The notes: a model not told the origin generated them from the letters alone. Numbered from the stretch's first letter, positions 10,701 to 19,939 are shown. The stretch is 39,301 bases of DNA from Leptolyngbyaceae cyanobacterium CSU_1_3 (GCA_012034655.1 JAAUOZ010000033.1:1-39301); one strand, 5' to 3'. Numbers and translations are program-made.

Positions 10701-11356
10701 TGATCTAATAGCTGCCCTTGCACCGTTGCCGTAGATCGTCCGTCTGCCGGAATTCTAGTTTCAACGGTTTTCAGCGTCAGTTTTTCTGGCGCACCCCGAA
10801 CTTGCAAGGTCGTAGAAACCGAAGGCTGACTAGATCCCACGATCGCCGCCGTAACAGTATTTTCTCCTTCCTTAAGAGAAACGCCATACCAGGTTTGAGT
10901 CACTAAACCCGTGGCAACATCATTTTCAGTTCGCCCGATCAACGAAGCGTCTGCTAACACTCCATTAACGCTCAGTTGCATCTGGCTACCGATGGGAAAT
11001 TGCAGCACAATTGTCGCAGCAGGAACATCCACCACCGCCCGATCGCTAGGCGAAAGAATCTTAACCGTTGCCGATGAGCTAGGAGCAACTACAGGTGTAT
11101 TAGCAGGTGTATTAGCTTGATCAATCTCTGATTTGCTGACATTCCCATTCACAGGGAGGTTGCATTTAGTATCCTTACAAACCAGATTATCTAAGGGCTT
11201 AGAGGTGACTTCTGAACTAACTGGTGCTTCAGAAGATCTCACTTTACTAGAATCTGCTTGTGCAGAAGTAGCCAATAGAACTAGGCTTAAGCTGCCTGCA
11301 ATTGCCCCTGCCAGTTTCACTGTAGAGGCAGCGATATAAGATGATTTCCGGTTCAT
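7725..11356 (-). CDS. Large outer-membrane beta-barrel protein with N-terminal Ig-like domains; frame broken near 8295
   Basis: Conceptual product about 1210 aa. The signal peptide ends SAQA-D (residue 34). A linker carries a close Cys pair (C60, C65). Two Ig-like domains follow: about 95-188, and a Big_1/invasin-like one, about 190-290 (IPADGRSTATVQGQLLDQNG). From about residue 300 alternating aromatic/polar strands indicate a beta barrel, including GTDYEIDYDRGTLLF (516-530), a motif I associate with a family of large proteobacterial outer-membrane proteins. The tail is Pro-rich and periplasmic-looking. The frame changes near codon 1020: an A4 run (plus-strand T4, 8293-8296) is one base short, and A5 restores reading into NPSTIPDSILFGSGTG. 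The start overlaps the stop of the upstream DUF11 gene by ATGA (11353-11356), so the two are probably translated together. Role inferred: anchoring or export of the neighbouring surface proteins. Confidence 0.8.
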
Positions 11357-12900
11357 TTTTGGACTGCCTCTTTTAAGCTAGGAGCGATCGCAAAGTTCAT
11401 TCGCACCAGCCCACCAGGTGCTAAATGAACCAGGCGAGATTGGCTATTGCGTTCACTAAATCGAATATTGGGAGCGAATGTATACCCCGGAACGCTGGCC
11501 AAATCTAAGACACCAGAGCGATAGCCTGACAAAACATTCGCCACCGAAAACAGCCCATTGGCATCGGTGCTGATGCGGTTGCCGTCGTCTAAAAAGATCA
11601 CCGCATTTGGAACGCCCGGTTCTCCCGATTGCTGCTCTCCATCAAAGTTTTTGTCAATGAAGACGCGACCAATAATCACCCCGCAATCAGATAAGATGCC
11701 TTGCCGAATCCGAAGCTGGTGCGTCGCAGGGCCGTCTTGAATGCTAAACCCATTATCTGCCCGCCGAGCATTGACGATCGCAACATTGCGACCTGATCCA
11801 CGAATAGAATCTGGTGTAAGTTGTGCTGCATAAGCTACATTCAACACCTTGCCAGAGGGAATTGGGGTTGGCGAGCGGAAGATCACCGATGAGCCTCTAG
11901 CTTCCGCAGTGATCGACACAATTTGACCCTCAATTTCACCCCGCACCGAATTGGGCAAAAACCGAAATCCTAGTGGCAATGTATCGGTTAGCGTCACGTC
12001 TTTTAGTTCAGCATCTGACCGACTTCTAACTGACAAGCGATAAATTACCGAATCACCCGGCTCTGCCGCTGCCCGATCGCCCGTTTTGACAATTTGAGCC
12101 TGATCGGGTTGACAAAGCTGGGTCGTAAACTGAAATGCTAGTAAATCTAATCCAATTAGTTCTGCGTTGGCGACAGAGACCGCAGTTGCTTCAACTCTAG
12201 TATCTCCGGTAATGCTAATGGGCTGCCCATCGAGTGAGGTTGCCACATAGCGAACAATATTGTTTCCACTAGTCCCAGTACTGTCAACAATTTGAATTTT
12301 GATGCGTCGTTGCTGATAGATCGAATTAGCAGGCGGATTGACCACAAAGATATAAGTTCTGCCAGGGCTAAGCTGCCCCTTGGTCGGATCAAGCAGAAAG
12401 TTATAAATGCCTCGCTCATTCTCTGGTGCAGCATTAGAGAGAAAGAACGGATTTTTGTTTTCCCGATTGGGGCTAATGCCTCCAGACACGTTATTGCCTG
12501 AAATATCTGGCAGTTCTGTTGCCGTTAGAGGCACTAAGTTACCCAGGTCTGTTTGGGTGGGGTCGCCGGGATTGATTTCGTGTAAGCTGACCGAGAATCC
12601 TGAATAGTCTGGAAGCAACTGCCCGCCGCATCCCAAAATTCTGCCGAGCGGATCGACTAATCGATCGGGCACAGCATTTAACAGCCCAGAACTTCCACTA
12701 AAGTTATAGTTACTGGCAGGCTCGCTGTAGCTATAGCCCGCTCGATTGAGCAGTGGTGGACGTACCGCAACATCCGATTTTATCTGAGCCACCCCTACAG
12801 AAGAATGCTGTAAGAAGACTCCTAAGAGAAGGGTTTTCGCTAACTTAGAAAGCCAGCGATCGCGAGAATAATTGGGGTGTTTTATCTGAGGACGGGTCAC
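11353..12900 (-). CDS. Secreted DUF11 plus SdrD-like domain protein, coupled to the barrel gene
   Basis: About 515 aa from GTG 12900, chosen because GAGGAG lies nine bases upstream and because it gives a compact signal peptide (LAKTLLLGVFLQ, cleavage near GVAQ). An ATG at 12942 is in frame but would add 14 charged residues. Residues about 35-265 are an unrecognised beta-rich region. About 268-400 are a DUF11 repeat (AAAEPGDSVIYRLSVRSRSD...LTDTLPLGFRFLPNS). About 405-505 are an SdrD/carboxypeptidase-regulatory-like domain (GRVFIDKNFDGEQQSGEPG) ending in a strand LVHLAPGGLVRMNFAI. In proteobacterial relatives, as I remember them, this kind of domain runs directly into a barrel in one polypeptide. 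Here the barrel is the next cistron with a 4-bp overlap. The frame is intact. Confidence 0.8.
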   Translation of the reverse strand: MTRPQIKHPNYSRDRWLSKLAKTLLLGVFLQHSSVGVAQIKSDVAVRPPLLNRAGYSYSEPASNYNFSGSSGLLNAVPDRLVDPLGRILGCGGQLLPDYSGFSVSLHEINPGDPTQTDLGNLVPLTATELPDISGNNVSGGISPNRENKNPFFLSNAAPENERGIYNFLLDPTKGQLSPGRTYIFVVNPPANSIYQQRRIKIQIVDSTGTSGNNIVRYVATSLDGQPISITGDTRVEATAVSVANAELIGLDLLAFQFTTQLCQPDQAQIVKTGDRAAAEPGDSVIYRLSVRSRSDAELKDVTLTDTLPLGFRFLPNSVRGEIEGQIVSITAEARGSSVIFRSPTPIPSGKVLNVAYAAQLTPDSIRGSGRNVAIVNARRADNGFSIQDGPATHQLRIRQGILSDCGVIIGRVFIDKNFDGEQQSGEPGVPNAVIFLDDGNRISTDANGLFSVANVLSGYRSGVLDLASVPGYTFAPNIRFSERNSQSRLVHLAPGGLVRMNFAIAPSLKEAVQK

Positions 12901-13073
12901 GTTACTTTTCTCCTCTTCGATTCTGCGGCTAATAGAAACCAACTCATCGGTTGAATGAGTCGCCTATCCGAATTCAGAATCGTTGAATGGCGTTAATAAT
13001 TGAGCAAACTCTAATTGCCTCTGTCTGTCATGCAAGGACACAACAAGTGGCCGATCAAATTGGGATTATCGGT

Positions 13074-13190
13074 TTCGGCTCCGCTCAGCTTACAGAACTG
13101 TTGAGGGCTGAGCGAAGTCGAAGCACGACCTCCAAACCCGCGAGAACAAACATTGCCGGGTTAATAGCGCCAACCCATTTCAAGGGGCTG
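13074..13190. repeat. Dispersed palindromic repeat, copy 1
   Basis: An imperfect stem TTCGGCTCCGCTCAGC (13074-13089) pairs with GCTGAGCGAAGTCGAA (13107-13122), 14 of 16 positions. Beyond it the shared words GCCGGGTTAATAG and ACCCATT also occur after copy 2 at 16981, so the element is about 115 bp long. It fills most of the 390-bp gap between two surface-protein genes (12901-13290), which holds no other feature I can support. Confidence 0.75.
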
Positions 13191-13290
13191 AACCAGGGTT
13201 TCAGCCCTCTGAAGAGGACGTTTGCTGTTAGCCCAGAATTAAAACTTCGATCGAGCTTGGGGCATCATTGAGGCGGGTGCAACCTCTGAG

Positions 13291-13860
13291 TTAGCGAACT
13301 TTTACTTGGTAAGCTGCTTTGACGGTTGCAGTCGGATCAAACGACTTGCCAAAATTCCAGCGCACATGGGTGTAAGCTTCTGCGGGAGCGGGTTGAGCTT
13401 CAACCTTGCCATTCGCCAACTTCACCTGCACGGTGGGCTTCTCTACAAACGTCTTACCGTTATCAATGCTGTAAATCGTCTTTGCGCCGTTTTCATTGGC
13501 AGCAGAACCCAGCACATAAGTTGTGCCTTGAGACACGGGTTGAGTCACCACTAGATTCTTAGCGGCGCTACTCCCTGTATTTTGCCCCGTCACCACATAG
13601 CGCAATACATCACCGGGAGCGACGCTTACTTTGCCGCTTAGCCCTTTCCAGGAGACAGTGGGTTGACCTTTTTGATCTTGACCAACCATCTGTTTTTCAA
13701 CTGCCAAATTCAACTTGACTTGAGGGCGGTTGAGCGATTGAGCGATCGCCGCTCCTGCTTCTTTGAGACTGGCTAATACCGGAGTCCCAAAGCAGGGTAC
13801 AACCGCAACGAGTGCTGCAATTGCCAGTCCACTCAACATTTTTTTAGACGGACGTTTCAT
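13291..13860 (-). CDS. Small secreted DUF11-like protein
   Basis: 189 aa from ATG 13860, preferred over a TTG at 13878 because GAGG sits nine bases upstream. The signal peptide is MKRPSKK followed by LSGLAIAALVAVV, cleavage near VLAS. The mature part is essentially one DUF11-type beta domain: VAPGDVLRYVVTGQNTGSSA is the hallmark (PGDxLxYxVTxxNTG), followed by VTQPVSQGTTYVLGSA. It ends AAYQVKVR, similar to the ends of the giant protein and of the 848-aa protein. It lies between two other DUF11 proteins on the same strand, 105 bp after the upstream gene. Plausibly a single-domain subunit of the same surface structure. Frame intact. Confidence 0.8.
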   Translation of the reverse strand: MKRPSKKMLSGLAIAALVAVVPCFGTPVLASLKEAGAAIAQSLNRPQVKLNLAVEKQMVGQDQKGQPTVSWKGLSGKVSVAPGDVLRYVVTGQNTGSSAAKNLVVTQPVSQGTTYVLGSAANENGAKTIYSIDNGKTFVEKPTVQVKLANGKVEAQPAPAEAYTHVRWNFGKSFDPTATVKAAYQVKVR

Positions 13861-13965
13861 CTTAGTTAACCTCTTCAAACTTAAAGAACCTGTGTACGAA
13901 ATGAAGTCCTCATCCCCCGATCGCTCATATCTAAAAGGATTGGGGGGAGGCTTAGTTCACTTGAT

Positions 13966-16510
13966 TTAGTTCACCTTGCGCTTGAACCCAAAGGTGCGCG
14001 ACTGACCCGGAGCCACAACTCCCGTTACGGTGTCCACATACTTCGTGACATCGGTTGTAACGGTCGTACCTGTTTGGTCACTACTTGAAGTTGTCGCAGG
14101 TTGACCACTAAAGAAGGTAATCGTAGAAGCGCCAGAATCTGCCGCAGACCCAGTGATGTTGCTGGTATCAATCTGACCATTCCCATCATTGTCAATCGCC
14201 CAGTTATTCGGACTCAGTGTGCCATCCTCAACAATCACAACTTTGCTAGCACTGAGAGTCAGATTCCCGGTTCCCGCTTGTGCTTCAGAAATGTTGATGT
14301 AGGTGATGCGATACTCCAGAATATTGCCAGGCGCAGGCTTCTTATCAGCAACGCTAAAGTCTCCATCAGTACCCTGGACGGCGGGGCCGGTTCCAACTAG
14401 CACTCGTGACTCTTTCACCATCTTCAAGAAGCCTGTATAGACTCGATCGATGGTTGCATTCGTCGCATCTACAGTGCCATCGTTGCCACTGTCTTTAACA
14501 CCATCGCTATTGGTGTCGGTCACATAGTTGTCAATAGAAGCGACAACAGGAACGGGGAAGCCACGATTAATGTCAGTAGACAGCGGAGTTCCGGGTGGCA
14601 GATCCACTTCTACGCCATAGTTCACCACTGTGCCCGGAGTAAAGTTATTTACCCGAATTGGTTGTCCGCCCGTAGTGCTAGACAACACCGTAAAGGCTCC
14701 CGTAGTAGAGTCGTAGGTGTAAGCCACGGAATCACTGCCGTAGGTGATCGTGACCCTTGTGTTGTTGGGCAAGTCGGCTAGAGCGATCGGCGCAGTAGGC
14801 TGGAGAGTCAGCACCCCGGCATCTGTTCCACTATTTTTGACGGTGTTGGTAAACGCAACCGAAGACGGATCAAGCGTTTCCCCTGTGCCTGCGGTCAAGC
14901 CAAGCGGTACGAGGGATGTCTTGTTGGTGAAGTCGTCGTTGTTGCTAGTCGGACCGATCGCATCAGGTGCGCCACTTGGTCCATTTTGAACGGCTGAAGC
15001 CACAGGCTCAGAATGGTAAACGTGTTAGATTCACCGCCAACTTCTGTTCCTGGAGTATTGCCAGGATTGGTATTTCCGGTGTTGTTGTTGCCAGGATCAG
15101 TTCCAGTTTCAGGCGTAGATGGAGTGTCAATAAAACCATCATCCACAATAGGCAACAAGAGCGCTGGAGTTAGCGCATCAGGAATACCATCGCCGTTGGG
15201 GTCCATGCCAGCGAATGGCGTTCCATCTGGGTTAAAGTTACTCGGACTTTGATCTCCCGACTCGTCATATACAAATGCATTTGTACCTGGAGTTTGACCA
15301 AATAACTGAGCAATATTCGCGATCGTGAGCGGAGATGCTGCCGATGCTTTCACCTTCAACTCAACGGTAAATCCGTTTACGGTGGTTCCAGGTGCAACAG
15401 ATGTCACCACAGATGCATTGTTCACAAAACCCACACGAGTAATGCCTGCGAGGGTGTCAGCCCCTTTCAATGGAAATGTTTTCCAGTTTGCAGCGTTGGC
15501 ATCTGTTGAGATCAGATCGGTTGTGTAAACCGCTTGCCAGCCCGGAGGAGGAGTCGGCACAACCGATAGCTCAGTTCCCGTCGGAATTGCATCAGACACT
15601 AAAATGCGAGAAACTGGTACGCTATCAAGGTTGATCGTTGTGCCTACCAAAGGTGCAGGCGTAATGCCCTTGCCTGTGGGGTCGGTGCTTTCGACTTTCA
15701 AACTCAAGCCGTAGGTCAACTTGTCATCGGTGATTACAGGAGTGCCTGCATTGTCATAAGCCGATCGCACTTTCAGCAGGGTCGCCAGGGTGTACGTTTT
15801 TAAGGTTGAAGCCACCGACACCTGTTGCGTGACACTTGCCTCACGCACGCCATTTACCGGAGCACCAGGCACTTCTGGAGCGCCTGCGGTATCAGGATTA
15901 TCGATCGTATAAAGGTCGCCCCCGTTTGGATTGCGTAATAGGTTCTGAGCATCGCCAGGCGTATCACCGAGCGTTACGGTAATGACATCATTCGGTTGAG
16001 CACCTGGTTGCACCGTGACAGGAACTCGGACAACAATTGAGCCTCCCACTGGAATTGAAGTTGAGATCGCCTCCGTTTCTGAGATCGGTAGGAAGTTTTG
16101 CCGCCGTCATAGCTGATCTCTAGATTGCCTGTGACAGTGCCTGGGCCGGTGACTTTTGCAAGGTTTGGAACACGGAACTGAGTGGGATCGTTACCAACGT
16201 TGGTCACAGTGTAGGCATAGTTGAGAACGTCTCCTACCTGAACTTGCGCGCCATTGGCATCGGTGACACCTGCGGCAGTCACTGTGACACCTGCAACTTC
16301 TGAAATTGTGACTGTCACCACGTTAGAAGTGGTATTGATCGTGCTTCCAGGAGCAGTTGGATCTTCATAGGTTGCATTAGCAGTGTTGCTAATTGCGGTT
16401 CCGGCAAGTGTGCCATCTGCAAGAGCAGGCAATGCTAGCTGTAATGCACCGCCAATTAATAGCGTGGCTGCAAGAAACTGCTGATAGGTCGATCGGGTTC
16501 GTTTTTTCAT
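13966..16510 (-). CDS. Secreted DUF11-type repeat protein; frame broken near 15005 and 16096
   Basis: Conceptual product about 848 aa, first gene of the envelope cluster. The signal peptide is MKKRTRS then FLAATLLIGGALQLAL, cleavage after PALA (residue 31). The mature protein starts with a NTANATYEDP-type segment, then a DUF11-like domain (about 70-140, VGDVLNYAYTVTNVGNDP). Later come Asp-rich loops such as DPNGDGIPD, DTNSDGVKD and DNDGNGQID, which look calcium-binding, and a final DUF11 domain (PGNILEYRITYINISE) ending RTFGFKRKVN. No cysteine is seen. Two single-base losses split it: near 16093-16099, where one extra base restores GGKTFLPISETEA, and near 15005-15012, where one extra base gives TILEPVASAVQNG. 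Homology is clean on both sides of each break. Likely a surface-layer or adhesive protein. Confidence 0.8.
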
Positions 16511-16980
16511 AGTCTGCTCATCTGCTTAAACATCAAAAACTGAGGGTCACTGGCAAAGTTGCAAGCACCAAAGGCTGTCGAAAGACATCACACAAACTAA
16601 AATCAGGAATCATTTCCAGCGTTAACTTCACTCGCTAGATAACTCTGCGAAATGAACTAGCAGCGATCGGCTTCACAAAATTCCCTTCGGAATTTAGGAG
16701 CAGGTTAGTTAAGTCAAGAAATGGGTTTAGATAGCAGAATATCTAAAATCTGTCGATGTCTTGAAGTTAAGTGGAAAGGTGAAGAAAGTGAGAAGAAATA
16801 AAAGATTTTAGAAGCGATGTTATTGAGCTTTGAACTAACAAAATATTTGTAATCAAATAACCATTACTCAAGCGTGTATTTTAAAAAATAATGGGAACTA
16901 TAAACTCTAAAACGAAACCATTCAGCTTCAAAATATTCATCTCGACCTATAGGGCAACAAAAGACAAAACCGAGATGAGC

Positions 16981-17092
16981 TTCGACTCCGCTCAACTCAC
17001 AAACAGCGCGAGGGTTGAGCGGAGTCGAAACCTGGTTCTATGCACAACCAAAAGATGCCGGGTTAATAGATGCAGCATTTGACCCATTAAAG
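16981..17092. repeat. Dispersed palindromic repeat, copy 2 (perfect 16-bp stem)
   Basis: TTCGACTCCGCTCAAC (16981-16996) is the exact reverse complement of 17014-17029, with a 17-base loop. The following words GCCGGGTTAATAG and ACCCATT are shared with copy 1 at 13074-13190, so the unit is about 110 bp. The same stem core recurs in the 104-bp repeats at 17341 and 31101. Confidence 0.85.
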
Positions 17093-17340
17093 ACAGGCAC
17101 AAAAATAGAATGCTTGCTCAATCTGAAAATCCCTTAGCTCTACCCTAAGCTTTCTGACCAACACTATAGTTTGACTGAAATCACCCAACATAAATCCTTA
17201 GCTAAAACGTTAGTTGAATTGCTAACCCTCAAGTTACAAACTTTAGCTAAATTGGAAAACCCAAACCAATTAAGCTTTATCCTCCAAACGCTAAAGTTTG
17301 AAATTGGCGATCGCTAATTAGTAGAGTGAAATTAAAGCCA

Positions 17341-17444
17341 ACCAGAGGCCGGGTTTCGGCTGCGCTCAACTTTCCTACAGGGGAGATTTTGAGCCTTGAG
17401 CGGAACCGAAATGCGTCTGATCAATCATTCCGCCTTCCTACTTA
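17341..17444. repeat. 104-bp dispersed repeat, copy 3
   Basis: This 104-base stretch aligns without gaps to 31101-31204 at roughly 85 % identity by eye. Shared blocks include GGGGAGATTTTGAGCCTTGAG and ATGCGTCTGATCAATCAT. Its first part is an imperfect version (14 of 16) of the TTCGACTCCGCTCAAC stem. It lies about 120 bp downstream of the GarR-type gene. Confidence 0.85.
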
Positions 17445-17564
17445 TTTCCTAAACGCTAGCTTGCATTTTGTTCATAAATTCACCCGACAATGTTTGGGTT
17501 GACCAGTTTAGAAACCTGGTTGACTGGCAAACCTCAGAAGACTCTCACCCCAACCCCTGTTTCC

Positions 17565-18431
17565 CTAATGACTCAGCCCATCGTAGAGAGTGATGAGAGC
17601 CGCATTGTCTAAGTTGCCTTTGCCTTGGGCGATCGCGCCATCCATCAAGGTCGTCACCTGGCTACTGCCAAGCAGAGGCACATGCACTTCGCGCGCAGTT
17701 TGCAGAACGATATTCATATCTTTGCGATGGAGATCGATCGTGAAACCGGGTTGAAAACTGCCCTCGATCATACGTTTACCGTGGACTTCTAACACGCGAC
17801 TTTGGGCAAACCCACCCAACAGTGCCTCTCTAACCTTGGTCAGATCAACCCCAGACTTTTGCGCCAGAGTCAACGCTTCGGCAACCGCTTGAACGGTGAG
17901 GGCAACCACAATTTGATTGCAGGCCTTCGTTACCTGCCCCGCGCCCGCCTCGCCAATATGGACGATATTTTTGCCCATCGCTTGCAAAATCGGCAATGCC
18001 CGTTGAAACGCTGCTGCGTCGCCGCCCACCATAACCGAAAGTGTGCCTTGCTGTGCGCCGATGTCGCCCCCCGAAACCGGCGCATCAAGAGACTGAATGC
18101 CTTTTGCCTTAAGGGCGACGTAGATTTTGCGGGCAGAAGCAGGCGCGATCGTAGACATATCGATAAACAGCATCCCCGATCGCGCCGACGGCAAAGCCTG
18201 GTCAAGAACGATCGCTTCCACATCGGGCGAATCAGGTAGACAGGTGATCACCACATCGGTTTGTTGAGTCACATCCTGCGGAGAAACTGCCAACACCGCT
18301 CCCTCTGCTGCCAGCGCCTCCATCGCTGCACGGCTGCGGTTATAAACCACCACTGTGTATCCTGCTTTGAGCAAGTTTTGGGCCATCGGTTTGCCCATGA
18401 TGCCGAGTCCGATAAAGCCGATCGTATCCAT
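17565..18431 (-). CDS. garR: 2-hydroxy-3-oxopropionate reductase family (GarR-like beta-hydroxyacid dehydrogenase)
   Basis: 288 aa, the usual length for the beta-hydroxyacid dehydrogenase family. The N-terminal Rossmann motif GFIGLGIMGKPMAQNLLKAG binds NAD(P). The substrate motif DAPVSGGDIGAQQGTLS and the catalytic lysine in GAGQVTKACNQ are present, as is the C-terminal PGFTIDLHRKDMNI. Closest named function is tartronate semialdehyde reductase (D-glycerate formation), but threonate/erythronate dehydrogenases of four-carbon sugar-acid pathways belong to the same family. The kinase gene immediately upstream makes the second reading attractive. Start ATG 18431 has AGGAG eight bases upstream, and this Shine-Dalgarno overlaps the kinase stop codon (TGAGGAG), so translation is probably coupled. 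Confidence 0.88.
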   Translation of the reverse strand: MDTIGFIGLGIMGKPMAQNLLKAGYTVVVYNRSRAAMEALAAEGAVLAVSPQDVTQQTDVVITCLPDSPDVEAIVLDQALPSARSGMLFIDMSTIAPASARKIYVALKAKGIQSLDAPVSGGDIGAQQGTLSVMVGGDAAAFQRALPILQAMGKNIVHIGEAGAGQVTKACNQIVVALTVQAVAEALTLAQKSGVDLTKVREALLGGFAQSRVLEVHGKRMIEGSFQPGFTIDLHRKDMNIVLQTAREVHVPLLGSSQVTTLMDGAIAQGKGNLDNAALITLYDGLSH

Positions 18432-18443
18432 TACAAGATCTCC

Positions 18444-19768
18444 TCAAAGGTGCTGGCTGAGTCGTTGGTAAACCGTTGCCAGAGCAGTTTCGTCGCCCAC
18501 ATTACCCGGAAACAGCACGACTGGCAGATTAGGAAGTTGGGGATGATTGCTCGGCGTGCGAACCATCGAAACGCCTGCTAAAACTTGACCCAAAAGATAG
18601 GCAGTTCTGAGGGCGAGACCTTTGCTCAGCGTGTCATTAGAGGTGATGCCGCCTTTGCTGATCAAAAAGCCAATGTCTGAGGGCAAGTGACGCAGCACCT
18701 CCATCAATAGCATAGACACCGATTCGCCAAATGCCTGACGAATTTCGACGCTCTCGAAGGTGAGTTCTTGGCGACTGGTGAAGATCACGGGAGTTTTGCC
18801 CGACTGGTGGGCGGCGTTGATTTTTTGCAGTGTGTCAGTCAGCAGGGCAGTGCGCGGATCGCCAGATTTTTCAAGCAGTTGCGCCACCTCAATTTCGATG
18901 CCGATCGCGCCAGATTGTTGCAGCAGCCGATGTAACTGCTCGGTGGTTTTTTGACATGAGAGCCAACGATCACCGCTCCTGGCTTGCCCGATCGCACATA
19001 CTGAGCCATCGCTTCGGAGGCGATCGGCTGTTCTGGAAGTCGCGCCAACGCCGTCAACAAACTCGCCGCACTGCGAAACAAAAATCGCTTTCCTGCCGAG
19101 GCAGCCCTCAACACATCTGCCGCAAAGCGATTCAGATCATCCTGCGTTTCTGCATCCACCACGCAACATTGATTGTTATACAAATTCATCAAACGATCGC
19201 CCACGCCCGATCGAATTTCCATCAGCAAAAACCGCTCTACCTGAGAAGACCGGATCTGCCCTTGCGTCTTCTCTTCTACATAGTCGGGCAGGTAGCTATG
19301 TCGATACCCAAACACAGAATCTTGAGCAAATTCAGTCTCGTGAACTGGCGTGTCGATGCCGTTCACCTTCAGGTAGTGCACACTATCGCGGGTTGTGCGT
19401 CCTCCCTCAAAGAAGGCTGGCACAAGAAAATGAGCATCAAACGGGCCGATTTCTTGAGCGATCGCATCAGTCTCGATCGGATAGTGTCCGCGCAAAGTAG
19501 AGTCAGAACGGCTGACCACCAAAAAATCTTGAATCCCTTCGAGGGCGATCGCCTGCTTGAGGTTGTGACACACTTCTGTAGTCACCACAGCCGCTTGCTC
19601 TGGGGTCAGAGCGCGGGTGTTTGTCAGCACGAAAAAAATGGGTGCATCGTGGGCCAGCCCCATTCGCAGCGTCTCCACATCCCATTGCATCAGCAACAGA
19701 CAACTGTGAACCGTCTGGGAACCTGTCGGATCGTCATCCAGAACAATAATCTTCGGTCGTGTAGTCAT
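18444..19768 (-). CDS. Four-carbon acid sugar kinase family protein (DUF1537); frame broken near 18950
   Basis: Conceptual product about 441 aa, normal for the OtnK/DtnK/LtnK group, which phosphorylates C4 sugar acids such as erythronate, threonate and their keto forms with ATP. N-terminal motifs LDDDPTGSQTVHS and SRSDSTLRGHY bind the sugar acid. The C-terminal nucleotide-binding half has SKGGITSNDTL and LPVVLFPGNVGDE. The two halves are in different frames: an A6 run (plus-strand T6, 18947-18952) is one base short, and a seventh A restores VKKTTEQLHRLLQQSG into the C-terminal domain. Start ATG 19768 has AGG seven bases upstream. It forms a two-gene unit with the GarR-like gene. The aldolase and isomerase of the known four-carbon pathways are not in the window. 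Confidence 0.87.
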
Positions 19769-19939
19769 CAACTTACCTGGCAGCCTCTTTGCTCAATCTA
19801 CCAGGAAAGGAGGAATGAGGCATGAGAAAGAAGCGAGGAAGTACAATAGATTCTCAATTTCTGGCTGAGTCTTTGCAAGGTCAAACCCTGCTCTGGAGAC
19901 CAGATCGCTAAACTTTAGAACTTATGCAATCGCAAACAA

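Larger units (their letters stand above)
16511..17564. other. AT-rich intergenic region upstream of the envelope cluster
   Basis: About 1.05 kb without a gene. The part nearest 16510 (about 16520-16900) is AT-rich and should hold the promoter of the minus-strand surface cluster, but I could not pick a convincing -35/-10 pair. The remainder holds two repeat copies (16981-17092 and 17341-17444) and low-complexity AT sequence with scattered TAGCTAAA-like words (17190-17330). Small open frames here lie on the repeats and are not credible genes. Confidence 0.6.

Noticed and set aside
16891..17082. 63-codon plus-strand open frame
   Set aside because: It lies mostly on a dispersed palindromic repeat and has no recognisable features.
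18830..19825. 331-codon plus-strand open frame
   Set aside because: It is antisense to the sugar-kinase gene, with Arg/His/Gln/Ser-rich composition and no domain. The opposite strand has clear family motifs.
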